From the NCBI RefSeq assembly GCF_002269385.1, contig NZ_CP022957.1, forward strand, positions 801,001-865,000: a DNA stretch of 64,000 bases. Reading direction: 5' to 3'. Both the position numbers and the translations under genes were made by a program. A model generated the notes under the pieces. That model was not told where the DNA came from. It saw only the letters and a program-made list of their open reading frames with translations, and searched no databases. Shown piece by piece: positions 37,825 to 45,526 of the stretch (positions are counted from its first letter, which is position 1; each line of letters begins with the position of its first letter). Source of the DNA: Maribacter cobaltidurans. Its GTDB lineage: Bacteria > Bacteroidota > Bacteroidia > Flavobacteriales > Flavobacteriaceae.

Positions 37825-39258
37825 TTACTTTCTCCCCCAAGATATAATATTTAATCCTAACTGGAAAGATGCATAATTACTGGCCGCGATATTCCTATAC
37901 GATAGCAGGTTGTCTGCCATGGCATACAAGTTTACCGGGCCTGCCTGAAGGTTAAGTCCAAAGCCAACATTGGTATAACTGAATTTGTCCGCTGTGTATG
38001 TAGCTTTAAGTGCTAGAATATTTCCTAATCTTCGCATATAAAATGCCGTCACCGCGGCTTGGGGTCCACGGGGTCTATTGATCAAAAAAAGGTGTGCTCC
38101 TACGGAATTCCGGTAGGAAACCCTAGGTTGACGGCCACTGGAAGCATCTATTGTACAATCACAATCTTCCGATGAACCTGTAGGTTTACCAAAATCATAT
38201 CGAAGTGAGGCATTTACCTTGGTAGGCCTGAAGGTTATATAGGCTAAATTGGTCTCTTCAAAAGGTATGAGTTCCTCAATTTCATCCACCAAATCCTGCC
38301 AATAATCACGGTTCAGATTGGACAATTCGCGCAATACGTTGATTTGAATACCTTCTGAACTCGCATTTCCCACGAGACTATAATTTTTCGTATCGCCACT
38401 GTGATACATAAATCCTAAATCCAACACACTGGCCGTAAATAAGGTTTGTTCGTTAAACCTGTAGGAAAAGCCCAAATCCAGTCCTAGACCCAAATCACCT
38501 CCAAAAAGGGCTCTTTTGATCAACGTGTTTGATAGGGTACCGTTATCCGAAGCATCGTCCAATTGACCAAAACCAGAAGTCCGCAATTCCAAATCGGCAT
38601 TTAAGGTGGTGTTGAGAATATTATTCTGTCCTTCGGTGTTTACCAAGTATCCGCTATTTCTGGTAGAATTATAATCAACCATACCAGAATAAATTTTTCC
38701 CCTAGCACCAACGGTCAAGTTTTTGTCTACCTTTTTATTGATGCCCAAATGATACACGGTCACTAAAGAGCCGCGTGTTTTTAAATCTCTTAAACTGAAT
38801 CTTCTACCCAATTGATCGGCATTGCCATCAAAAATCAGTTGAACATAATCCCTAGGCCAATAGGTAATATTATCAAACTCCAAATAGGCACCGCCGCTAA
38901 AGAACAAATTGGGATTACCACTTCTAAACCCGATGTTAAGAAGCTCCATTTGCACATTCCCACTAAATTCGTCCCTCGGGCGAAGCGCATAGACCATTCT
39001 ATCCCTGACCTTGTCGTTAATATCCAGCCCATCTTCGGCAAAAATATCGTTTACGGAAACACCATTGGAACCAACATACCCCGAAATACCCGATATCATT
39101 GGGATACCTGAATACCACTTAAAATCGCTTTCCACTCCAGGATTCAACATCAAGGATTGGGGAATTTCATTAAAATCGTACAATATCTGTTTGTTCTGCG
39201 CCCCAAGAAGGTTGCATACCAACAGTATAAAAAATGAAATTGATTTAAACCGATTCAT
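37825..39258 (-). CDS. DUF5723-like outer-membrane protein
   Basis: A 477-residue protein with a signal peptide (1-20, ending LLGAQ) and an alternating, glycine- and aromatic-rich pattern typical of a beta-barrel. Segments such as LMLNPGVESDFKWYSGIPMI, FFSGGAYLEFDNITYWPRDY and GDLGLGLDLGFSYRFNEQTL fit the DUF5723 family as I remember it. The protein ends SFQLGLNIISWGRK. Its start overlaps the stop of the upstream lipoprotein gene by four bases (ATGA), so the two are translationally coupled and probably act together in the outer membrane. Function unknown. Confidence 0.85.
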   Translation of the reverse strand: MNRFKSISFFILLVCNLLGAQNKQILYDFNEIPQSLMLNPGVESDFKWYSGIPMISGISGYVGSNGVSVNDIFAEDGLDINDKVRDRMVYALRPRDEFSGNVQMELLNIGFRSGNPNLFFSGGAYLEFDNITYWPRDYVQLIFDGNADQLGRRFSLRDLKTRGSLVTVYHLGINKKVDKNLTVGARGKIYSGMVDYNSTRNSGYLVNTEGQNNILNTTLNADLELRTSGFGQLDDASDNGTLSNTLIKRALFGGDLGLGLDLGFSYRFNEQTLFTASVLDLGFMYHSGDTKNYSLVGNASSEGIQINVLRELSNLNRDYWQDLVDEIEELIPFEETNLAYITFRPTKVNASLRYDFGKPTGSSEDCDCTIDASSGRQPRVSYRNSVGAHLFLINRPRGPQAAVTAFYMRRLGNILALKATYTADKFSYTNVGFGLNLQAGPVNLYAMADNLLSYRNIAASNYASFQLGLNIISWGRK

Positions 39259-39800
39259 TTTACCCGGACCATGAATTTTGCGCTTGAACTAAGTACAATG
39301 GCCGGATCGGGCAGACTGGATGTACTGGTATTGTCCCCAAGGTTTCTGGCGCTTAACCTGATTTGGGTAGTATTCCGTAAAATATCAAGGCTTTTATCGG
39401 CTCCCCCGTAGGCGACTACCCGTGTTAGAAGTGCTGTTGGAGCAGCATCCATTTGGAAAAACTCACTATCCAAAACATCTCCGTTTTCGTTGAGGAATTC
39501 TATTGAAATCTGGATATCCTTGCTTGTGGTATTTTCCAGTTCATAAGTTATGGAACCCTCAAGTACCCTTTCGGCAAAAACCTCCTCCTCAAAGGCATCA
39601 AAATTAAAATCCTGTGAGAAGAAACTTATTCCACTTACCCTATTGATAATGGATTCCTGTGTTTTTACATAAAAAATACTAGTCTCAAAAGTGGGAGTAA
39701 TCGTAAGATCGTTATATTGGCTAAAGTCCTGCTTTTCCGAACAGGACAAGCAAACCAACGCCATCACAAAGCAGAGAAATAGGTTTCTTACCAAGATCAT
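39255..39800 (-). CDS. lipoprotein of unknown function
   Basis: A 181-residue lipoprotein; the signal ends CLSCSEKQD (Cys20). The mature region (DFSQYNDLTITPTFETSIFY) continues with a beta-sandwich-like pattern including SITYELENTTSKDIQISIEF and ends PAIVLSSSAKFMVRVK. It is coupled by an ATGA overlap to the downstream DUF5723-like gene and begins 55 nt after yjjG. A two-component outer-membrane module with that protein is likely. I do not recognise a named family. Confidence 0.82.
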   Translation of the reverse strand: MILVRNLFLCFVMALVCLSCSEKQDFSQYNDLTITPTFETSIFYVKTQESIINRVSGISFFSQDFNFDAFEEEVFAERVLEGSITYELENTTSKDIQISIEFLNENGDVLDSEFFQMDAAPTALLTRVVAYGGADKSLDILRNTTQIRLSARNLGDNTSTSSLPDPAIVLSSSAKFMVRVK

Positions 39801-39855
39801 TTTCCAGAGAATAATTTCAGGGCCTAAAATAGGGGCCCGTCCTAAAGATATAACT

Positions 39856-40545
39856 CTATAAATAGGTTTTTATTTCCTTCAATTCCCTTATGATAGGAGC
39901 GTGATCATGTTCGGGATCTCCATGGGCATTAAAGTGGAGGGTATGGAGTCCAACGAATTTGGCTCCTAGAATATCTGCTTCCAAGCTGTCCCCAATCATT
40001 AGCGATTTCTGGGGATGAACCTTGGCCTTTTCCAGGGCCAACTCAAAAATTATAGGATTAGGTTTCTTTACACCGGCCATTTCAGAGTCTACAATGTGCT
40101 CAAAATAATGATGTATGCCGGAATTCCTTAGTTTCTTTTCCTGAATTTCCTGAAATCCATTGGTAATGATATGAAGTCTGTACCTAGGTCGAAGATAATC
40201 CAGTATCGTTATCGCATCCGGAAATAGATGATTATAAGAGGATAAATGATTGATATATTCGTTGGATAAACTATGGATAACTTCATCGGAAATATTCCGC
40301 CCCAACTGATCAAAAACTGTTTTTAAACGCTGATACCTAAGTTCCGACTTTGTTATCCTTTCCTCCCTGTATAATTTCCAAAAAGCGAGATTGGTAGGGA
40401 CATAAACCTCTAAAAAGGTTTGTAGGGAAATATCAATGTGATGTTCCACCAGTATTTTTTCAAAAGTGAGTGACGAATTTTTTTCAAAGTCCCATAACGT
40501 GTGGTCCAAATCAAAAAATATATCGGTGACCAAGTTTTTAAACAT
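39856..40545 (-). CDS. yjjG: HAD-superfamily nucleotidase, YjjG type
   Basis: HAD hydrolase that dephosphorylates non-canonical or ordinary nucleotides in E. coli. The 229 residues contain motif I FFDLDHTLWDFE (nucleophile and general acid Asp), motif II HIITNGFQEIQ, the lysine in AGVKKPNPIIFELAL and motif IV SLMIGDSLEADILGAKFVG. The helical cap fits the YjjG/C1 group. The start overlaps the stop of the upstream gene by eight bases. Exact substrate is family-based inference. Confidence 0.9.
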   Translation of the reverse strand: MFKNLVTDIFFDLDHTLWDFEKNSSLTFEKILVEHHIDISLQTFLEVYVPTNLAFWKLYREERITKSELRYQRLKTVFDQLGRNISDEVIHSLSNEYINHLSSYNHLFPDAITILDYLRPRYRLHIITNGFQEIQEKKLRNSGIHHYFEHIVDSEMAGVKKPNPIIFELALEKAKVHPQKSLMIGDSLEADILGAKFVGLHTLHFNAHGDPEHDHAPIIRELKEIKTYL

Positions 40546-41833
40546 TGTATTTACTGATTAACCTATAGTACACTTCCTTCCAATCGAATTTATGTTCGGA
40601 ACCTAATAATTCATTGGAAAATACGGAGATAAAGGTTCCCTTGACCAACTTTACTTCATTGTAAATGGCATCCATTCTTTTTTCCAGTTCCACCTTCTTG
40701 TCAATTTCCCTTAGAGCATAATCATGCATAACAAAGGGGAACACCTTAATGGGTTGTTGCACCTCTAGAGGGATATCATAAAACTGGAATGGCGTACAGG
40801 TTCCTGCCCTAAAACCTATCTGATGGCTATAGCCCATGGTAAAATCATCTGAAAATTCTGCGTCAATAAGATTTCTGTAGGTTTCCGGAACATCGACCCG
40901 ATTATAGCGCATTCTGGAAAAGTTTACCGGCCTGTTGATCACGTCCTCAAGATTTTGTTTCTCTTCTTTCAATAGTTCCACATTATTAAAGGAACTATAG
41001 GATGCGGCCAAGGCCACTTTGGAATAATCACCTATGTATTTAATTAGGGATTTAAAGTTATTGCTATTTGTAGATACGTTCTTGTCGTATTTTGAATAGT
41101 TGGCAAACTGAAAAAAGAAAATACTCTTTATGTTGAGTTTTTTGTGCCATTCGATCAAGGTGGCGAAATTATCGTAAGGATCTTTTTTGATGTTTAACCC
41201 CACCGCTATTCGTTCCACCAATCTTCTAATCCTGAAAGTTCCCAAATCCAATAAAAAGCCTGCTGTTCCCCTAATAAATCCCCTATTGGCATAGCAATGG
41301 GAAGTAGTCACGTCAATCAACGACATGAATCTATATTTTCTGGGTCCCTGAACCAAGGTTGGGAATCGCTCCTTGAGCAGAACGAACAATTTCATAGCCC
41401 ATATATCCACCACAGGTCGCTCTAGGAACTTATACTCGTAGGCCAAACTTCCCTTTGCCGGAAAGCGTCCATGGGCATCCTTTACATGAGGTAGATATTC
41501 CTCATATCTACTGATCAAATAAAAGGATGCAGCAAAAATATCGAAGGGCACATTGCTTCTTTCCCCTGCAAAGAAAAAACAGGGCACATTGTCCCAGCTT
41601 TGGACGTTTATTTCAATATCGTTGACCCCTTGTTCAAAAAGGAGTTCATGGCTACGTACAAAAAATTCATTCTGTAACGGCTGTTTGGTATACGTTATCT
41701 TTTCTTCCTTATGCTTAATGAAATCTTCGACCTTGGTGGTGAAGCCAATTTCTATACCCAGAATCTTGGTGAATACCTGCTTCATGGTGTACGTTAGGCG
41801 AGGCGTAATTTTATGGGTATAGATCAATAACAT
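40538..41833 (-). CDS. polysaccharide deacetylase-like protein (divergent)
   Basis: A 431-residue protein with the N-terminus MLLIYTHKITPRLTYTMKQV. From memory it belongs to a flavobacterial group annotated as polysaccharide deacetylase. The core segment FMSLIDVTTSHCYANRGFIR corresponds to the NodB Asp motif. The usual HxxxH metal motif is not visible: the equivalent position reads KVALAASYSSFNN, without histidine. So it may be a non-catalytic or altered relative. It starts immediately after the radC stop and overlaps yjjG by eight bases, so it is cotranscribed with them. A cell-envelope glycan role is inference. Confidence 0.75.
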   Translation of the reverse strand: MLLIYTHKITPRLTYTMKQVFTKILGIEIGFTTKVEDFIKHKEEKITYTKQPLQNEFFVRSHELLFEQGVNDIEINVQSWDNVPCFFFAGERSNVPFDIFAASFYLISRYEEYLPHVKDAHGRFPAKGSLAYEYKFLERPVVDIWAMKLFVLLKERFPTLVQGPRKYRFMSLIDVTTSHCYANRGFIRGTAGFLLDLGTFRIRRLVERIAVGLNIKKDPYDNFATLIEWHKKLNIKSIFFFQFANYSKYDKNVSTNSNNFKSLIKYIGDYSKVALAASYSSFNNVELLKEEKQNLEDVINRPVNFSRMRYNRVDVPETYRNLIDAEFSDDFTMGYSHQIGFRAGTCTPFQFYDIPLEVQQPIKVFPFVMHDYALREIDKKVELEKRMDAIYNEVKLVKGTFISVFSNELLGSEHKFDWKEVYYRLISKYNV

Positions 41834-42532
41834 TTACAATAACTGATTATCGGCAAAGCTAAAATATTCCTTTTGCGTTATGATGAGATGGTCCAGTACA
41901 CGAATGTCCAAAGACCCAGATGCATTTTTTACTTTTTGGGTAATCTCCTTATCCGCATTGCTCGGTTTTAAAGTGCCGGAGGGGTGGTTATGTGCCAAAA
42001 TAATGGCCACCGCTCCCAATTCCAAGGCCTGTTTCATTATCAATCTTACATCTACCAAAGTTCCGGTTATACCGCCCTTGCTTAACTGTGCCTTATGCAA
42101 AATCTTATTGGAATTGTTCAGGTACAAAATCCAAAACTCCTCATGTTCCAACTCGCCCATAATAGGCTGTAAAACCTCATAGGCATCCTGACTGCTTCCT
42201 ATTTTCTCTATTTTTTGGGCATCCTCTCCCCTTCTGCGCCTACCTATTTCCATGGCCGCCGCAATACTAATGGCCTTTGCCTCTCCAATGCCCTTGAACT
42301 TCATCAATTGCTGAATACTAAGTTTCCCCAATTCATTCAGGTTATTATCTACAGAGGCCAAAATTCTCTTTGAAAGTTCCACGGCACTTTCGTTCCTACT
42401 TCCCGAACCAATTAGAATAGCGATCAACTCGGCATTGGACAAGGCCGTACGCCCTTTGTTCAGGAGCTTTTCCCTGGGCTTGTCATCATCTGACCAGTTT
42501 TTGATCGATAAGGAAATAGGCTTTTCTTCCAT
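41834..42532 (-). CDS. radC: RadC family JAB/MPN domain protein
   Basis: A 232-residue RadC protein. An N-terminal helix-hairpin-helix region (LLNKGRTALSNAELIAILIG, KFKGIGEAKAISIAAAMEIG) precedes a JAB metalloprotease-like domain. The JAMM motif HNHPSGTLKPSNADKEIT is present with both histidines and the later aspartate, and DHLIITQKEYFSFAD closes the domain. The old link to DNA repair is poorly supported; biochemical function is unknown. It sits directly upstream of the deacetylase-like gene with no spacer. Confidence 0.95.
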   Translation of the reverse strand: MEEKPISLSIKNWSDDDKPREKLLNKGRTALSNAELIAILIGSGSRNESAVELSKRILASVDNNLNELGKLSIQQLMKFKGIGEAKAISIAAAMEIGRRRRGEDAQKIEKIGSSQDAYEVLQPIMGELEHEEFWILYLNNSNKILHKAQLSKGGITGTLVDVRLIMKQALELGAVAIILAHNHPSGTLKPSNADKEITQKVKNASGSLDIRVLDHLIITQKEYFSFADNQLL

Positions 42533-42602
42533 TCCCCAAATATACAGAACTAATTATTTCAACATTCGGTTATTGGCATTAGGGTTCAATCCATTTATCC
42601 AT

Positions 42603-42791
42603 CTAATCCTCTTCCTCCGTTTGGTCCTGGCGTTTCTCTATTTTAAATCGGGTGTCATGGATAGTCCTATCCTCTTGATTAATAACATTGGATATGCCCA
42701 ACATAAAAGCTGCCAAAAAGGTGTACAGCAATTTGGCCAAAGTCACTCTGTACTTCCTAAAGGTTTTTGGCCAAATTGAATTTCTCTGCAT
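42603..42791 (-). CDS. small single-pass membrane protein
   Basis: A 62-residue frame starting MQRNSIWPKTFRKYRVTLAK with one clear membrane helix (LLYTFLAAFMLGISNVI) and a charged C-terminal tail (NQEDRTIHDTRFKIEKRQD). It lies between mpl (68 nt) and radC (70 nt) on the same strand. Its basic N-terminus, single hydrophobic helix and polar tail look like a genuine protein, and I have an impression that it is conserved in related genomes, but I cannot check this. Function unknown. Confidence 0.6.
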   Translation of the reverse strand: MQRNSIWPKTFRKYRVTLAKLLYTFLAAFMLGISNVINQEDRTIHDTRFKIEKRQDQTEEED

Positions 42792-42859
42792 TATAGCCGT
42801 AAGTCAATAGGTGTACCAAATTGAATCCTACTGCCAAAACGGCATTAATTACTTGTCTT

Positions 42860-44218
42860 TCAATGTTCTATAATCCCTTTAACTTCTCTAAATTCCAAAC
42901 CGCCATAATTACCGGAACTCATAAGAAGCAGTGTGGTGTTGGAATATTCTTTGTTCTTAATAAAGGAATGAAAGGGTTCTGCCTTTTTGAATATTCGTAA
43001 ATCGGTCCTACCAAAAGCTTCGGAAACTTGCTCAGGTGTAACTTCCTTTAATTTTTTTATCGCTACGGATTCAGGCAAAAAGAAAATCACCGCTTCGTCC
43101 GCTGCATCCAATGCTCCTTTATATTCCTTTAGGAATTCTGGATTGAAGCTACTATACGTATGAAGTTCCAAACAGGCCACCAGTTTTCTATCCGGATACT
43201 GTTCCTTCACCGCATTAGCCGTTGCCTTAACTTTGCTCGGACTATGGGCAAAATCCTTAAAGGCGATACTATTGGGACCCTCGGCGATTTTCTCCAGGCG
43301 TTTTGAAGCTCCTTTAAAAGATGCGATAGCTTCATAAAAGTCATCCTCATCCACACCCATATTCTGGCAGATCCATTTTGCACCTGCAAGATTGCTCAAG
43401 TTATGTTTGCCAAAAACGGCTATGGGCATGGGACCCTCAGGTGTGGAAAGAAGGGTTTCCCCATCAATAACCTCATAATCAGGGGTATGATAAGGCAACT
43501 TCCGAATGGAATTTTCCGAAGATTCCACCACTTCCCTAACCTCAGCATCCTCCTCGTTATAGGTAATGCTTCCACCCTTGACGATACTATCAACAAAAAT
43601 CTTGAACTGTTCCACGTAATTCTCGAAGGTGGGAAAGACATTGATGTGGTCCCAGGCAATGCCACTGAGCAAAGCGATGTTGGGTTTATACAAATGAAAT
43701 TTGGGTCTCCTGTCTATTGGGGAAGATAGATATTCATCGCCTTCCAAAACGATAAAATCGTTCTCCTTGGTTAAATGCACCATTCTGTCGAAACCTTCCA
43801 ATTGTGCCCCTACCATATAATCTACCCCTATTTCATGATAGTTGAGCACATGTAAAATCATTGAGGTAATTGTTGTTTTACCATGACTACCCCCTATTAC
43901 CACCCGGGTCTTGTCCTTGGATTGCTCATAAAGGAATTCGGGGTAGGAATAAATGGTCAAACCAAGTTCCTGTGCCTTTAAAAGCTCAGGATTATCGGCC
44001 TTGGCATGCATTCCTAGAACTATGGCATCCAATCCTTCATGTATTTTTTCATGAAACCACCCAAATTCTTCAGGCAACAAATTTTGCGCCTCTAGTCTTG
44101 ATTTAGAAGGCTCAAAAATGACATCGTCGCTACCAGTGACCTGATCACCTTTATGATGCAATGCCAACGCGAGGTTATGCATAGCACTTCCACCTATGGC
44201 AATAAAATGTATTTTCAT
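42860..44218 (-). CDS. mpl: UDP-N-acetylmuramate:peptide ligase Mpl (Mur ligase family)
   Basis: Murein-recycling ligase that attaches the tripeptide L-Ala-gamma-D-Glu-meso-DAP to UDP-MurNAc in the cytoplasm. The 452 residues have the MurC/Mpl N-terminal Rossmann domain (MKIHFIAIGGSAMHNLALAL), the ATP-binding VVIGGSHGKTTITSM loop, the central EGDEYLSSPIDRRPKF segment and the C-terminal domain with FKDFAHSPSKVKAT. The MHNLA start of the helix distinguishes Mpl from MurC (GMSGLA). A promoter candidate at 44236-44266 lies just upstream. It begins the minus-strand run down to 36876. Confidence 0.93.
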   Translation of the reverse strand: MKIHFIAIGGSAMHNLALALHHKGDQVTGSDDVIFEPSKSRLEAQNLLPEEFGWFHEKIHEGLDAIVLGMHAKADNPELLKAQELGLTIYSYPEFLYEQSKDKTRVVIGGSHGKTTITSMILHVLNYHEIGVDYMVGAQLEGFDRMVHLTKENDFIVLEGDEYLSSPIDRRPKFHLYKPNIALLSGIAWDHINVFPTFENYVEQFKIFVDSIVKGGSITYNEEDAEVREVVESSENSIRKLPYHTPDYEVIDGETLLSTPEGPMPIAVFGKHNLSNLAGAKWICQNMGVDEDDFYEAIASFKGASKRLEKIAEGPNSIAFKDFAHSPSKVKATANAVKEQYPDRKLVACLELHTYSSFNPEFLKEYKGALDAADEAVIFFLPESVAIKKLKEVTPEQVSEAFGRTDLRIFKKAEPFHSFIKNKEYSNTTLLLMSSGNYGGLEFREVKGIIEH

Positions 44219-44235
44219 TCTACCAAATTATGGGG

Positions 44236-44266
44236 TAAAGATACATATTGACCTTTGCAGCACAAA
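44236..44266 (-). promoter_or_regulatory. candidate mpl promoter (Bacteroidetes type)
   Basis: On the minus strand TTTG (44263-44266), a 19-nt spacer and TATCTTTA (44236-44243) match TTTG-N19-TANNTTTG at all but one position. It lies 17 nt upstream of the mpl start codon, so the leader would be very short. Confidence 0.65.
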
Positions 44267-44318
44267 TGATTTTAGACACAGTAATATTCTTTTTAACTTA
44301 GAACAATAATCATTGAAT

Positions 44319-44636
44319 ATGAACTTAAACCTTGATAAAATAGATTCCGTTGAAATAATGCCTGGTTATCATGGTAAACTGATCCATGCAGAAACTATGA
44401 GTATTGCTTATTGGAACGTAGATAAGAATGCAGCGGTCCCCGAACATTCGCATATGCACGAACAAGTTATGCACGTTCTGGATGGTGATTTCGAATTTAC
44501 CCTTGATGGGGAAACAAAAACCTATCATCCCGGAGACATTGTTGTTATAGCACCATTCAAAAAACACAGTGGCAAAGCCTTAACCCCATGTAGATTAATG
44601 GACGTGTTCAGTCCTGTCAGGGAAGAATACAAATAG
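44319..44636 (+). CDS. cupin domain protein
   Basis: A 105-residue single-domain cupin. Motif 1 reads VPEHSHMHEQVMHVLDGDFE, with two histidines and a glutamate or glutamine position for metal binding. Motif 2 reads PGDIVVIAPFKKHSGKAL, with the third histidine. The ATG at 44319 was chosen over an in-frame TTG at 44313. It lies 13 nt upstream of an SDR gene on the same strand, so the two may be an operon that modifies a small molecule. The substrate cannot be inferred. Confidence 0.88.
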   Translation: MNLNLDKIDSVEIMPGYHGKLIHAETMSIAYWNVDKNAAVPEHSHMHEQVMHVLDGDFEFTLDGETKTYHPGDIVVIAPFKKHSGKALTPCRLMDVFSPVREEYK

Positions 44637-44649
44637 AATCAATAGACAT

Positions 44650-45435
44650 ATGAACATATCCCTAAAAGGAAAAAAAGCATTGATTGGTGGCAGTAGTGGC
44701 GGTATAGGAAAAGCTATAGCGTTACAGCTGGCAGAAAGTGGGGCCAGCGTTACCCTAATGTCCAGAAGCGAAGATAAATTAAAGAACATCATATCCGGTT
44801 TACCCACAGACCAAGGTCAGGAACATCAATATCTAAAAGTTGATTTTAATGATTTTAAAAGTTACCAAAAAATAATTGAAGGGTATTTCCAACAAAACCA
44901 GGTCGATATTCTGGTGAACAATACCCAAGGACCCAGTGCCGGGAGCGCTCTTGAAAAAAAGGTTACCGACTATCAAAAAGCTTTCGACTTATTATTCAAA
45001 ACAGTTGTTTTCACCACGGAATTGGCTTTGGAAGCTATGATGAAAAATAATTGGGGGCGTATCATCAATGTCGCCTCCGTATCGGTGAAGGAACCACTTT
45101 CCTATTTGGCACTTTCCAATAGTATTCGCGCTGCGGTAGTAACTTGGGCAAAGTCTTTGGCCACAGATGTTGGAAAGCATAAAATTACTGTAAACAATAT
45201 TCTGACGGGGTATTTTGATACCGACCGAATTGCACAGCTAAATGCAAAAAAAGCAGAACAAATGGGAATCCCCCAAGATGCGGTTCGAAAGGAAATGGAA
45301 ATGAAAGTTCCCCTACAACGTATTGGCGACCCAAAGGAATATGGCTATTTGGCAACCTTCTTGGCCTCGGAGAAAGCTTCTTTCATCACAGGTACCAATA
45401 TTCCTATTGATGGCGGATTGCTTAAAAGTCTGTAA
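44650..45435 (+). CDS. SDR family oxidoreductase lacking the catalytic lysine
   Basis: A 261-residue short-chain dehydrogenase/reductase fold protein. The N-terminal cofactor motif is GGSSGGIG (13-20), and NNTQG at 90-94 corresponds to the usual NNAG. The active-site serine region is IINVASVSV (139-147) and Tyr152 is present, but the YXXXK motif reads YLALS, so lysine is replaced by Ser156. The segment LSNSIRAAVVTWAKSLATDV is typical of a divergent SDR subgroup. The C-terminus TGTNIPIDGGLLKSL is standard. It follows a cupin gene by 13 nt. Activity, cofactor and substrate are uncertain. Confidence 0.9.
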   Translation: MNISLKGKKALIGGSSGGIGKAIALQLAESGASVTLMSRSEDKLKNIISGLPTDQGQEHQYLKVDFNDFKSYQKIIEGYFQQNQVDILVNNTQGPSAGSALEKKVTDYQKAFDLLFKTVVFTTELALEAMMKNNWGRIINVASVSVKEPLSYLALSNSIRAAVVTWAKSLATDVGKHKITVNNILTGYFDTDRIAQLNAKKAEQMGIPQDAVRKEMEMKVPLQRIGDPKEYGYLATFLASEKASFITGTNIPIDGGLLKSL

Positions 45436-45526
45436 CGCCCTTTCCCTTGTTCAAAAGACCCTTTCACTAATTTGCACTTTAGGTTGGTACGTCTTTTGTT
45501 GACATTTGTTATGTAAATTTATAACG

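Noticed and set aside
42435..42779. A 114-codon plus-strand frame
   Set aside because: It covers the end of radC and the 62-codon small membrane gene on the opposite strand; the latter has a clear membrane helix and charged tail.
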